Numbered from the stretch's first letter, positions 1 through 6,573 are shown. The stretch is DNA of 23,742 nt from an uncultured Oscillospiraceae bacterium (GCA_934661135.1 CAKUJA010000029.1:1-23742), one strand, 5' to 3'. The notes: generated by a model from the letters alone, not told the origin. Numbers and translations are program-made.

Positions 1-66
1 ACAGAGGTAGTACAGCAGGACGGCAAGCGCCGTCAGGCCGAGAAAGGGGACGGATGTAAACGCCAT
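1..66 (-). CDS. MBOAT membrane O-acyltransferase (DltB/AlgI-like), N-terminus only
   Basis: Only the first 22 codons lie in the window; the gene runs off its left edge. The ATG shares one base with the stop codon of the acyl carrier protein gene (TGATG), so the two are translationally coupled. The peptide begins MAFTSVPFLGLTALAVLLYY, the usual start of MBOAT proteins of the DltB/AlgI type: a short polar start followed at once by a hydrophobic segment ending in a Tyr-Tyr-Leu turn. In those families the protein sits in the membrane and passes an acyl or aminoacyl group from a carrier protein towards an extracytoplasmic acceptor. Seen: the start, the hydrophobic run and the coupling. Inferred: the family, which the neighbouring adenylating enzyme and carrier protein support strongly. 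Confidence 0.7.
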   Translation of the reverse strand, partial: MAFTSVPFLGLTALAVLLYYLC

Positions 67-293
67 CAGCTCTGTGCGCGCTCAATGAGCTGGCAGATCG
101 CGTCGACGGAGTTGAAATTCTCCGGCGTGAGGTCATCTACGCCGAGCTGAACATCGAAGGTGTCCATCAGATCGGTGACGACGGCGACGATGTCGAGCGA
201 GTCGATCAGACCGTCATCGATCAGAGCATTTTCAGTCTCAAAGTCGATTCCTGGGCAGATTTCGGTTAAAATCTCAATGATTTGTTCTCTCAT
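66..293 (-). CDS. acyl carrier protein (DltC/PCP-like)
   Basis: A 75-residue acidic protein, the normal length for a free-standing carrier protein. The phosphopantetheine site is the DSL triad at residues 31-33 (Ser32), inside the typical run LIDDGLIDSLDIVAVVTDL at the start of helix 2. The start ATG overlaps the stop of the GNAT gene by four bases (ATGA), and a GGAGG ribosome site lies nine bases upstream. Its own stop overlaps the MBOAT start. By analogy with DltC it would carry the acid activated by the adenylating enzyme as a thioester on a pantetheine arm and present it to the MBOAT protein. The cargo cannot be read from the sequence. A fatty-acid-synthesis ACP is less likely because no fatty acid genes are nearby. 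Confidence 0.9.
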   Translation of the reverse strand: MREQIIEILTEICPGIDFETENALIDDGLIDSLDIVAVVTDLMDTFDVQLGVDDLTPENFNSVDAICQLIERAQS

Positions 294-1108
294 AGTTCAG
301 TTCCTCCCAATTGTAAGACAATGGATTTCCAGCCGTCCGGCTGGTAATTTTGTGATTCGTAGAAGTGCTCGGCGGGCAGGTTGCCGGTGCGTGCCCAGAC
401 AACGCTTTTTTGGCCGCCGGTGGCGGACAGATAGGCGGAAAACAGCGAGCTTGCGATGCCGCGTCCACGGCAGTCTGCGCGGACGGCGAGGTGGCGGATT
501 TCGCTGGAGGTTCGCCCCGGCGCAAAGTCGAGCAAGCCGCAGATTCCGGCGTCATCCTCGGCGCAGAGCATCTGCCCGGCGGCAAGCGCTTCGGACAAAG
601 TGTCCGCCGTGGGGAGACACCCGGTGAGGGCGGAAAAGTGGCTTTGCAGGAACGCGTTTACGGCAGCGCTGCGGCAAGGCTGCGGCAAACCGATGCGGCA
701 AGGAGAAGGCGGCGATTGCGGCAGTTGCGGCAGGGCTGCGGCGGGCGATGCGGCACGCGTGCGGCGGGTTCGACGCAGTACCTCGGAGAAGCCGAGAGCG
801 CGCAGCTCCGACGCGGCGGCGAGCATGGCGGTCTCGTCCTTCGGGCGATAGGCCAGCTCGGTGACAACCGGCTTGTCGAAGGCCGGAAGGGAGAAGCGCG
901 CGCCCGGCTGCAAATAGAAATTCAAAACGTAGTGCGTCCCGCGGTCGCGCAGGAGCAGAAGCGCACCGGCTTCTTCGTGGAGCAAAAGACCGGCGCGCAC
1001 CTCGCGCGCGCCGTCGGCAGCGGAGAGGAAGCAGTTGGTCACAACGCCGCGGCGGAGCTGCGCGCTCATGGCGGCGGCGAGCTGCTGGTAGGATTCAAGC
1101 TTCTGCAT
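290..1108 (-). CDS. GNAT acetyltransferase, apparently tandem-domain
   Basis: A 272-residue protein. I chose the ATG at 1108 because an AAGGAG site sits about ten bases before it; the open frame continues upstream to 1771 only as an antiphase shadow of the adenylating enzyme. The C-terminal half (about 145-268) is a GNAT fold with the acetyl-CoA pyrophosphate loop at 210-223 (Arg-Gly-Arg-Gly-Ile-Ala) and a late HFYESQNYQPDGW strand. The N-terminal half (1-115) resembles a second GNAT half without a clear CoA loop, and a Pro/Ala-rich linker (about 119-145) joins them. It overlaps the adenylating enzyme gene by 14 bases and the carrier gene by four, so it belongs to the operon. Classical dlt operons have no such gene. 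A plausible role, inferred only, is acylating the carrier-bound group or its precursor. Confidence 0.8.
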   Translation of the reverse strand: MQKLESYQQLAAAMSAQLRRGVVTNCFLSAADGAREVRAGLLLHEEAGALLLLRDRGTHYVLNFYLQPGARFSLPAFDKPVVTELAYRPKDETAMLAAASELRALGFSEVLRRTRRTRAASPAAALPQLPQSPPSPCRIGLPQPCRSAAVNAFLQSHFSALTGCLPTADTLSEALAAGQMLCAEDDAGICGLLDFAPGRTSSEIRHLAVRADCRGRGIASSLFSAYLSATGGQKSVVWARTGNLPAEHFYESQNYQPDGWKSIVLQLGGTEL

Positions 1109-2615
1109 GGAGATAGCGCTCCTTGAGCTGCACCCGGTCGATTTTGCCGTTGGCGTTGTAGGGCAGCGCGTCCAGCTTTTCATAGAGGTTCGGGAGCATA
1201 TATTTCGGCACGAGCTTGCGCATGGCCTTTGCAAGCGCGGCGCTGTCGGGCGTGCCGGCGTAGACGCAGAGGATGCGGTCGCGCGCGGAATCGAACAGGC
1301 AGGCGGCGGCCTGAATGCCGGGAATGCTGTGGAGCGCGACTTCGATTTCGCCAAGCTCGATGCGGTACCCCATGTGCTTGATCTGCCCGTCGCGCCGGGA
1401 GAGGAAGTAGAGCAGGCCGTCCTCCCGCTGCACGGCGAGGTCGCCGGTTTTATAGAGAATGTCGCGGAAATAGGGATTACAGGGGTTCTGGATGAAGGCG
1501 GCATCGGATTTGTCCCAGTCGCCGAAGTAGCCGCTGGCAACGCCGGTGCCGCGGACGCATAGCTCGCCGGGTTGACCCGGCTCGACCGGCCGGCCGTCCT
1601 CACCGAGCAGTAGGATCTGCATATTGCGGCAGGCTGTGCCGATGGGGATGGCTTCATCGTCGCGGTAGGCACGTGTGAGGTGCATGGCCGCGCAGTCGAC
1701 GGTCGTCTCGGTGGGGCCGTACATATTGACGACCGAAAGGCCGGGGACGGCGGCTTTCCATGCGTTGACATAGCGCGCTTGCAAGGCTTCGCCGCCGAGG
1801 GCGGCTTTTTTCAGCGTGGTGGGAGCGTATTTCTCGAGTGCGCCGGAGGCGGCGACGAGATGAAACGCCGAGGTTGCCCAGTTGATGGCGGTGATGCCGG
1901 CTTTCTCCATCTCCTGAAGCAGGAGCATGGGGAAGGTAAAGAATTTTTTATCGAAGATGCGGCACGTTGCACCGAGACGGAGCGTCTGGTAGACGTCCTT
2001 ACAGGACAGGTCGAAGTAGAACGGCGCCTGATTGCCGAAAACGTCGTGTTCTGTGTAGCCGCAGAATTCGCTCATCCAGTCGGCAAAGTCGATCATCGCG
2101 CGGTGCGGGATGACGATGCCCTTGGGCGTGCCGGTGGAGCCGGAGGTAAAGAGCAGATAGAGCGGATCAATGTCGAGCACGGTCTCGCGGATGGCGGAGA
2201 GCAGCGCGTCATCCGGCTCGGCGGCGAAGCCGTCTTCCATGAAAACGAGCGGTGCGCAGTCGGCTACCAGCTCGGCCGCGGCGCGGTTGGCTTCGGCGAA
2301 CACGATGGCGGCGGGGTGCACCTGCTCGAAGATTTTGCGCATCCGCGCTTCGGGCATATGGTCGTCGATCGGGACATAGCACCCGCCGGCATAGAGGATG
2401 CCCTGCATGGCGGCGATGCTCTCGGCAGTGCGGCCGATGAGCACGGCAACAGGCCGGTGTGCGCAGGGGGTGCGGCGGGCAAGCATGGTGCCGAGACCGC
2501 GGGCGGCGGAGAGAAGCTGCGCATAGGTAAAGCCGCGTGCGCCGTCGGTAAAGGCGAGCTTGTCCGGGAAGCGCTGCGCGGACTGTTCCAGATATTCCAG
2601 CACGTTTTTCTGCAT
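1095..2615 (-). CDS. amino acid adenylating enzyme, DltA/NRPS A-domain type
   Basis: A 506-residue stand-alone adenylation protein, the length of DltA. Start at the ATG at 2615, with GAGGAG upstream. ANL-superfamily motifs in order: A3 FTSGSTGTPKG (156-166), FDLS (201-204), A5 MYGPTETT (298-305), A6 around 350-363, A7 YKTGDL (388-393), A8 hinge (407-425) and A10 NGKIDR (489-494) with catalytic Lys491. It should adenylate a carboxylic acid with ATP and transfer it to the pantetheine arm of the carrier protein encoded two genes downstream. The GGE stretch at 274-276 lacks the cysteine that, as I recall, precedes GE in Bacillus DltA and favours D-alanine, so the substrate may not be D-alanine. 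Pocket residues I can place are Asp202, Leu203 and, unusually, Lys206. First gene of its operon. Confidence 0.88.
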   Translation of the reverse strand: MQKNVLEYLEQSAQRFPDKLAFTDGARGFTYAQLLSAARGLGTMLARRTPCAHRPVAVLIGRTAESIAAMQGILYAGGCYVPIDDHMPEARMRKIFEQVHPAAIVFAEANRAAAELVADCAPLVFMEDGFAAEPDDALLSAIRETVLDIDPLYLLFTSGSTGTPKGIVIPHRAMIDFADWMSEFCGYTEHDVFGNQAPFYFDLSCKDVYQTLRLGATCRIFDKKFFTFPMLLLQEMEKAGITAINWATSAFHLVAASGALEKYAPTTLKKAALGGEALQARYVNAWKAAVPGLSVVNMYGPTETTVDCAAMHLTRAYRDDEAIPIGTACRNMQILLLGEDGRPVEPGQPGELCVRGTGVASGYFGDWDKSDAAFIQNPCNPYFRDILYKTGDLAVQREDGLLYFLSRRDGQIKHMGYRIELGEIEVALHSIPGIQAAACLFDSARDRILCVYAGTPDSAALAKAMRKLVPKYMLPNLYEKLDALPYNANGKIDRVQLKERYLHAEA

Positions 2616-2643
2616 ATGGGCACACTCCTCACAATGATAAATT

Positions 2644-2672
2644 ATTCTAGCACACCATGGGGGAAATGTAAA
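2644..2672 (-). promoter_or_regulatory. sigma-A promoter of the dlt-like operon
   Basis: On the minus strand a -35 TTTACA (2667-2672) is followed after 17 bases by a -10 TAGAAT (2644-2649). The start codon of the adenylating enzyme is 29 bases further on. Five of six bases match consensus at each box and the spacing is ideal. Confidence 0.65.
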
Positions 2673-2687
2673 GCAAAGGGCAAGTTT

Positions 2688-2732
2688 GTGAACCCATTTC
2701 CTTTTCTCCTTCAGAAAAGGAAATGGGTTCAC
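2688..2732. repeat. 20-bp perfect inverted repeat (hairpin)
   Basis: The left arm 2688-2707 (GTGAACCCATTTCCTTTTCT) is exactly complementary to the right arm 2713-2732, with a five-base loop. The right arm ends in ATGGGTTCA, the same tail found at the other hairpins of this window (3031, 16055 and 18061 regions). It lies just upstream of the dlt-like promoter, so it could act as a bidirectional terminator or be a small mobile hairpin. Confidence 0.85.
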
Positions 2733-2753
2733 GCTCCCAAAGGAAAAGAGGGC

Positions 2754-2816
2754 GTGGGGAAACCTTTCGAATGGTTCCCCCACACCCCTTCCAGCGACCA
2801 AGGGCCTTGCCCTTGG
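2754..2816. repeat. two further tandem hairpins
   Basis: GTGGGGAAACC (2754-2764) pairs with GGTTCCCCCAC (2773-2783) with one mismatch across an 8-base loop. CCAAGGGC (2798-2805) pairs perfectly with GCCCTTGG (2809-2816) across three bases. With the hairpin at 2688-2732 they make three hairpins in 130 bases. Confidence 0.75.
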
Positions 2817-2855
2817 ATTCTGCGGCGTATGGAATATCGGAGATACACGGCGGTG

Positions 2856-3060
2856 TCTCCGAAAGGCGATGCGCAGAGCGCAGAGACCTTTCGGGTGGTA
2901 GGGATGGGCGCGACGGACGGCTGAAGGCTGTGATTCTCTGAGTCAAATTCAGGACTACGGTTGGAACTTTGCCCGCTTTCTTTTCTTGGCAGATTGAACC
3001 CGTTCTTTTCTTTCTGATGGAGAAAGAAAAGAATGGGGTCAAAAGGGCGCTTTTGGGGGC
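2856..3060 (+). repeat. dispersed intergenic repeat, copy A
   Basis: About 205 bases that match 6631-6838 over nearly the full length with scattered substitutions. Shared blocks are TCTCCGAAAGGCGATGCGCA, GGTAGGGATGGG, a TCAAATTCAGG core, GCCCGCTTT, and a terminal hairpin. Here that hairpin is TTCTTTTCTTTCT (3003-3015) paired with 3021-3033 over a GATGG loop, followed by a TGGGGTCAAAAGG-type tail. There is no conserved reading frame between the copies, so I read it as a non-coding repeat. Confidence 0.8.
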
Positions 3061-3107
3061 GGCAAAAGAGAACCCGCAGCCGGGCGGCCGCGGGTTGGGA
3101 GAGAGGA

Positions 3108-3953
3108 TTACTGGAGGTTGCGGTGCTTGCGGAGCATGAAGTAGGTGAGGAAATAGAGGGCGGCGCCGATGACAAGCTCGACAAGAAGGGTCAGGAGCAT
3201 GGCACCGTGGGCAACCTGGACGACGGCGTGGGGGTTTCCGTCGATGACGAGCGGATTCGGGTAGAAGCGCCGCAGGATGGTATTGGTCACGGAACCTTCG
3301 CCTGCAATGCCGGCGAGGACGAGAACGCCGCAGATTTGCAGCACGGCCTGAATGACGAAGTAGAACACGACGGAAAGAAGGCCTTTATGATTGGCAAAGC
3401 TGTACCCGATGGACATGGGGGCGTAGAACAGCAGGCAGGTGACGAGCAGGGCGACGAAGGTCAGCGCCAATGTCTCCAGCGCAAAGGCTGCACCGTTTGC
3501 CATATAATAGCTGTCCAATTGGTGAAGGAGATCGGTAATATCACGGAAGATGTCCGACGCCATACCGCCCTGCCAGACCACGATGGCCACAGCCAGCGCG
3601 TCGGCCAGGAACGTGAAGATAAAGAACAGCGCAGCGGTGATGAGCTTCGACCAGAGCAGACTGTGGACGCTCACCGGCAGTGTGAACATCAGATAGCCCT
3701 CGTCGGTGAGGAAATTCTGGTGGAAGCGCTTAACCATCAGGATGGTGGCAAAGACCGTCACGCCGAGGATGGCCAGCACATAGACAACCAGCAGCAGCGC
3801 GTTGAGCGCTTCGAAAAAGACCGGTGCGTCCGCGCGGCGCAGCACCAAATCACTCATGCGGACAAAAACTGCCAAAAGCAGCAGTGCGCCGAACAGCGGC
3901 GCCATCAGACGGCCGGTGGCGCGGAATTCTTGTTTAATCAGTTTTCCCAGCAT
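3108..3953 (-). CDS. ABC transporter membrane subunit (ABC-2-type)
   Basis: A 281-residue integral membrane protein with about six hydrophobic segments (roughly 18-35, 48-75, 105-132, 158-182, 188-215 and 235-270) separated by short charged loops. This is the usual pattern of the permease partner of a YtrB-like ATPase. Its start overlaps the ATPase gene by 16 bases, and both lie behind a GntR gene, the classical YtrA-YtrB-permease order. The long loop after the second segment carries Lys-Arg-Phe-His-Gln-Asn. Such exporters are often linked to cell-envelope stress or peptide resistance, but nothing in the sequence fixes the substrate. Family assignment rests mostly on topology and context. Confidence 0.75.
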   Translation of the reverse strand: MLGKLIKQEFRATGRLMAPLFGALLLLAVFVRMSDLVLRRADAPVFFEALNALLLVVYVLAILGVTVFATILMVKRFHQNFLTDEGYLMFTLPVSVHSLLWSKLITAALFFIFTFLADALAVAIVVWQGGMASDIFRDITDLLHQLDSYYMANGAAFALETLALTFVALLVTCLLFYAPMSIGYSFANHKGLLSVVFYFVIQAVLQICGVLVLAGIAGEGSVTNTILRRFYPNPLVIDGNPHAVVQVAHGAMLLTLLVELVIGAALYFLTYFMLRKHRNLQ

Positions 3954-4642
3954 TTGAATACCTCCCGGAACAGAGCATCGACCGACTGGCCGCGCGTCTC
4001 GCGGATTTCCTCACAGCTCTGATGCAGCGCGATGCGACCCTGGTTGAGGAAGATGACATCGTCGAGCACCGGCTCGACATCGGCGATCAGGTGTGTGCTG
4101 ATGAGGACGGCGGCTTCAGGATTATAATTGGAAATAATGGTGTGCAGGATATAGTCGCGCGTGGCGGGATCGACGCCGCCGATCGGCTCATCAAGCAGAT
4201 AGAGCTTCGCTTTTCGGCTCATCGTGAGCACAAGCTGGACTTTTTCTTTCATGCCCTTGGACATCTGGCGGACGGACTGGTTGAGATTCAGACCGAGCTG
4301 AGAGAGCATCCGCTCGGCGGCTTCGCGGTCGAAGTCGGCAAAGAAGTCGTTATAGAAGTCGAGAAGCTGGCGCGTCTTCATCCAAGGACTGAGCGTGACG
4401 CGGTCGGGCAGATAGGACACGATGGCGTTGGTCTGCGGGGACGGCGTATGGCCGTCGATCAGCAGCTCGCCGCTGGTGGGTTGCAGCAGACCCATGGCGA
4501 TTTTAATCAGCGTGGATTTTCCGCTGCCGTTCGGCCCGAGCAGGCCGACGATACGGCCAGGTTCCAGCGCGAGGTCGATATGATCGAGCGCCATGGCCGC
4601 GCCGTAGCGCTTTTCCAGCGCGTGGCATTCAAAGATTGGCAT
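3938..4642 (-). CDS. ABC transporter ATP-binding protein (YtrB-like)
   Basis: A 234-residue ATPase, normal for a single nucleotide-binding domain. Walker A GPNGSGKST is at 36-44, the signature is the degenerate MSKGM at 127-131, Walker B KLYLLDE is at 146-152 with catalytic Glu152, the D-loop is GGVDP (155-159) and the switch His is His184 in STHL. It would bind two ATP as a dimer and drive the membrane subunit encoded next. Its ATG lies inside the end of the GntR gene (14-base overlap), so the three proteins are made together. Use of MSKGM instead of LSGGQ is common in this exporter branch. Confidence 0.92.
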   Translation of the reverse strand: MPIFECHALEKRYGAAMALDHIDLALEPGRIVGLLGPNGSGKSTLIKIAMGLLQPTSGELLIDGHTPSPQTNAIVSYLPDRVTLSPWMKTRQLLDFYNDFFADFDREAAERMLSQLGLNLNQSVRQMSKGMKEKVQLVLTMSRKAKLYLLDEPIGGVDPATRDYILHTIISNYNPEAAVLISTHLIADVEPVLDDVIFLNQGRIALHQSCEEIRETRGQSVDALFREVFKCWEN

Positions 4643-5006
4643 TTTCCTGTTCCTCCAATTGATCGAATAGATTGAGAATTTCCGAATGGTCGCAGCCGAG
4701 GGCGCGCATGGCCGCGAGATACTGCCGGGTCTGCGCTTCGGCGAGGGAGCGCCGCGCGGCGGTGATTGCGGCCGCGTCTTCCGTGACGAACTTGCCGGCG
4801 GTGCGCTGCGTGTAAATCAGGCCGACACGCTCCAGATCGGCAAAGGCACGCTGGACGGTGTTGGGATTGACGCCGGCATCCGCCGCAAGGTCGCGCACCG
4901 AGGGGAGCTTGCTGCCGGGCGGATAGCCGCCGGAGACAATCTGCTGCTGAAGGCGCGCGACAAGCTGCGTGTAGATGGGTTGATCGGCTTGAAATTGCCA
5001 GGACAC
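4629..5006 (-). CDS. GntR-family transcriptional regulator, YtrA subfamily
   Basis: A 125-residue protein with the winged helix-turn-helix of GntR regulators at about 8-75: QPIYTQLVARLQQQI, then GSKLPSVRDLA, then NPNTVQRAF (recognition helix), then the wing GLIYTQRTAGKFV. Only a short helical tail follows, as in YtrA-type members that lack a large ligand domain and dimerise through that tail. The start is GTG (5004-5006) with AGGAGG seven bases upstream; an ATG a few bases upstream is in another frame. It heads the ABC exporter operon and very likely represses it by binding the palindrome at 5019-5054. The inducer is unknown. Confidence 0.9.
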   Translation of the reverse strand: MSWQFQADQPIYTQLVARLQQQIVSGGYPPGSKLPSVRDLAADAGVNPNTVQRAFADLERVGLIYTQRTAGKFVTEDAAAITAARRSLAEAQTRQYLAAMRALGCDHSEILNLFDQLEEQENANL

Positions 5007-5018
5007 GATGTCACCTCC

Positions 5019-5054
5019 TGTGCTACTGTATTAAGTGATTAGTACAATAGCACA
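5019..5054. promoter_or_regulatory. palindromic operator for the GntR regulator
   Basis: TGTGCTACTGTA (5019-5030) and TACAATAGCACA (5043-5054) are inverted copies with one mismatch in 12, separated by 12 bases. The palindrome covers the -10 box and runs almost to the ribosome site of the GntR gene, so a bound dimer would block transcription. Autoregulation is inferred from position and from the habit of YtrA-type regulators. Confidence 0.7.
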
Positions 5055-5072
5055 GACAACGCAGTTTGTCAA
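5044..5072 (-). promoter_or_regulatory. promoter of the GntR-ABC operon
   Basis: Minus-strand -35 TTGACA (5067-5072), 17-base spacer, -10 TATTGT (5044-5049). The -35 is a perfect match, and the -10 is inside the palindrome at 5019-5054. Confidence 0.75.
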
Positions 5073-5115
5073 GAGGATTTCGAAAAATACCGCAGTAGCT
5101 TTTTCGGCCGGGGTC

Positions 5116-5124
5116 TGATATACT
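5116..5124 (+). promoter_or_regulatory. extended -10 promoter of the zinc-ribbon/truA operon
   Basis: TGATATACT is an extended -10 (TGn plus TATACT at 5119-5124). No good -35 is found 16-18 bases upstream. Transcription would begin near 5131, just before the long stem at 5139-5238. Confidence 0.5.
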
Positions 5125-5138
5125 AATAACAAAAGACG

Positions 5139-5238
5139 TCAGTTGACAAGGACGCACGTGTTTGCAGGCCAAGCCGAACCGCCAACAAAGCTACACCGTT
5201 TTGCCCCGTGAAAAGCCGTGTGTGCCTTTGTCAACTGA
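5139..5238 (+). promoter_or_regulatory. long-stem structured leader (candidate cis-acting RNA or small inverted-repeat element)
   Basis: TCAGTTGACAA (5139-5149) is perfectly complementary to TTGTCAACTGA (5228-5238). The pairing continues inwards: GGACGCACG (5150-5158) pairs with 5217-5226 with a G-U pair, and the whole 20-on-22 stem needs only two single-base bulges. The 58-base apical region (5159-5216) contains a possible inner hairpin GCTaCAC/GTGaaaAGC. It lies wholly between promoter and ribosome site and does not hide the AGGAGG. It does not match any riboswitch class I know. Confidence 0.55.
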
Positions 5239-5257
5239 TATAAGAGGAGGGATGAAA

Positions 5258-5653
5258 ATGTATCCCAAGAAGAAACCAAAGACCGATGAGGAACGATTCC
5301 GTGAGGTATTTGCCAAAAAGGTGGGCACGACGCCGGGCGTCTATCTGCGGCGGAAGCTGGCCGCGGGGGTGAACGAGGGCGAGCTGCGGCGGATGTATGA
5401 TATGCTGGCTGTGGAGCTTGCGCGCAATGCGCACTGTAAGGCCATCCGGTTTGACGAGGCGCTCGGTCAGCCAGACGCAAAAAGCGTCCATACGCAGCGG
5501 GCGGCGAGCAGCCGCGTGCCGGTGTGCCCGAAATGCGGGGCGCAGATGGTGCTGCGCACCGGACAGAGCGGCGCGCGGAAGGGACAGAAGTTCTGGGGAT
5601 GTTCCAATTTCCCGGTTTGCCGGTATACGAAGAATGTGGAGCCGCGCGGATGA
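5258..5653 (+). CDS. zinc-ribbon protein with topoisomerase-type C4 finger
   Basis: A 131-residue protein. The first 85 residues are charged and helical with no family I recognise. The last 45 form a four-cysteine zinc finger of the kind at the end of bacterial topoisomerase I: CPKCG, then a basic stretch with GARKGQKFWGCSNFPVCRYT. This probably binds nucleic acid. Two ATGs are possible: at 5252 the AGGAGG site is one base away, while at 5258 it is seven bases away, so I prefer 5258. Its TGA overlaps the truA start (ATGA), tying it to tRNA pseudouridine synthesis. A role in RNA or DNA binding is inferred; no catalytic domain is visible. Confidence 0.8.
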   Translation: MYPKKKPKTDEERFREVFAKKVGTTPGVYLRRKLAAGVNEGELRRMYDMLAVELARNAHCKAIRFDEALGQPDAKSVHTQRAASSRVPVCPKCGAQMVLRTGQSGARKGQKFWGCSNFPVCRYTKNVEPRG

Positions 5654-6384
5654 GAAACTTTAAGATGACGCTCAGCTACGACGGCTCCCGCTATTTTGGA
5701 TGGGAGCGTCAGCCGGGGAAGGAGACCATTCAGGGAAAGCTCGAAGCGGTGCTCACGCGGATGTGCGGCGCGCCGGTCAATGTGATCGGCGCGGGACGGA
5801 CGGACGCGGGCGTGCACGCGCGGGCGATGGTCGCCAATGCCTACATGGATACGGAGATGGGGGCGGAGGAGATTCGGGACTATCTCAACCACTATCTGCC
5901 GGACGACATCGGTGTGGCCGAGGTGAAGGAAGCGGCGGATCGGTTCCACGCGCGCTATCGCGCGGTGGGGAAGCTCTACACGTATACGTGCTACGTCGGC
6001 GAGACGAAACCGGTATTTAATCGGAAGTATGTGACCGTGCTGGAGGAGAAGCCGGACGTGGAGAAGATGCGAAGGGCGGCGGAGGTGCTCGTCGGAGAGC
6101 ACGATTTCCGCAGCTTTTGCGCCAATCCGCAGATGAAGAAGTCGACGGTGCGGATTGTGGACTCGATTGAGATTCAGCAGAAGAAGGATTTGCTGTATCT
6201 CAATTTCCATGGAACTGGTTTTTTGCAGAATATGGTGCGGATTTTGACCGGAACGCTGCTCGAGGTTGGCTTTGGGAAACGAAGCGTGGAGAATGTCAAA
6301 GAGGTTTTGGCAGCGAAGGATCGGAAGCTCGCCGGATATACCGCGCCGCCGCAGGGACTTTGTCTGATGCGGGTGGATTATTGA
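5650..6384 (+). CDS. truA: tRNA pseudouridine(38-40) synthase TruA
   Basis: A 244-residue protein, the normal TruA length. The catalytic loop GRTDAGVHA contains the invariant Asp52. Other family marks are the N-terminal LSYDGSRYFGWERQP, HDFRSFCANPQMKKSTVR in the middle, and FLQNMVRILTGTLLEVG near the end. TruA converts uridines 38, 39 and 40 in the anticodon arm of many tRNAs to pseudouridine. The gene starts inside the last codons of the zinc-ribbon gene by an ATGA overlap, and a hairpin terminator follows its stop by nine bases. No anomalies. Confidence 0.96.
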   Translation: MRNFKMTLSYDGSRYFGWERQPGKETIQGKLEAVLTRMCGAPVNVIGAGRTDAGVHARAMVANAYMDTEMGAEEIRDYLNHYLPDDIGVAEVKEAADRFHARYRAVGKLYTYTCYVGETKPVFNRKYVTVLEEKPDVEKMRRAAEVLVGEHDFRSFCANPQMKKSTVRIVDSIEIQQKKDLLYLNFHGTGFLQNMVRILTGTLLEVGFGKRSVENVKEVLAAKDRKLAGYTAPPQGLCLMRVDY

Positions 6385-6392
6385 AAAAAGGA

Positions 6393-6435
6393 ACCCCCGG
6401 TGCGGCGAGATGGCTGCTCCGGGGGTAGGTTTTTG
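6393..6435 (+). terminator. rho-independent terminator after truA
   Basis: ACCCCCGG (6393-6400) pairs with CCGGGGGT (6419-6426), followed after three bases by five T residues. A run of A residues before the stem could let it work on the other strand as well. Confidence 0.8.
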
Positions 6436-6461
6436 TGAAATTGATTTTTATCGAATGAGGA

Positions 6462-6525
6462 CGGCGTTTTTGGGGCGCCAAAAGGATTTGCACCCCCATT
6501 CTTTTTGCCTCGATTCGGAGGCAAA
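6462..6525 (-). repeat. inverted, shortened copy of the hairpin-plus-tail repeat
   Basis: Read on the minus strand it begins with a hairpin, TTTGCCTC (6518-6525) against GAGGCAAA (6504-6511). A tail AAAGAATGGGGGTGCAAA follows, then a CTTTTGGCGCC block. This is the same order as the hairpin, GAATGGGGTCAAAAGG tail and CTTTTGGGGGCGG block at 3003-3060, but with different stem bases. Confidence 0.5.
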
Positions 6526-6573
6526 GATGGTTTAACCCTAGCAGAAGTCTGCGGCAAAATCACAGTGCGGCAA

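Larger units (their letters stand above)
2616..3107. other. 492-base intergenic block of hairpins and dispersed repeat
   Basis: No credible gene lies here: the open frames crossing it are short, lack ribosome sites and have no family features. From left to right it holds the promoter of the dlt-like operon, a 20-bp perfect hairpin (2688-2732), an 11-bp near-perfect hairpin (2754-2783), an 8-bp perfect hairpin (2798-2816), then copy A of a dispersed repeat (2856-3060). A short GC-rich hairpin just before 3107 may help terminate the ABC operon that ends at 3108. Confidence 0.7.

Noticed and set aside
1109..1771. Long N-terminal extension of the GNAT reading frame
   Set aside because: It lies antiphase inside the adenylating enzyme gene, is Ser/Pro/Arg-rich low-quality protein and has no ribosome site; the start at 1108 has one.
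1680..2924. 414-codon plus-strand open frame
   Set aside because: Antisense to the adenylating enzyme gene and running into the repeat block; no ribosome site.
2688..3060. CRISPR-like array
   Set aside because: The hairpins differ from each other and there is no regular repeat-spacer pattern.
5162..5257. TTG-initiated N-terminal extension of the zinc-ribbon protein
   Set aside because: It would be encoded by the structured leader and lacks a ribosome site; AGGAGG points to 5258.
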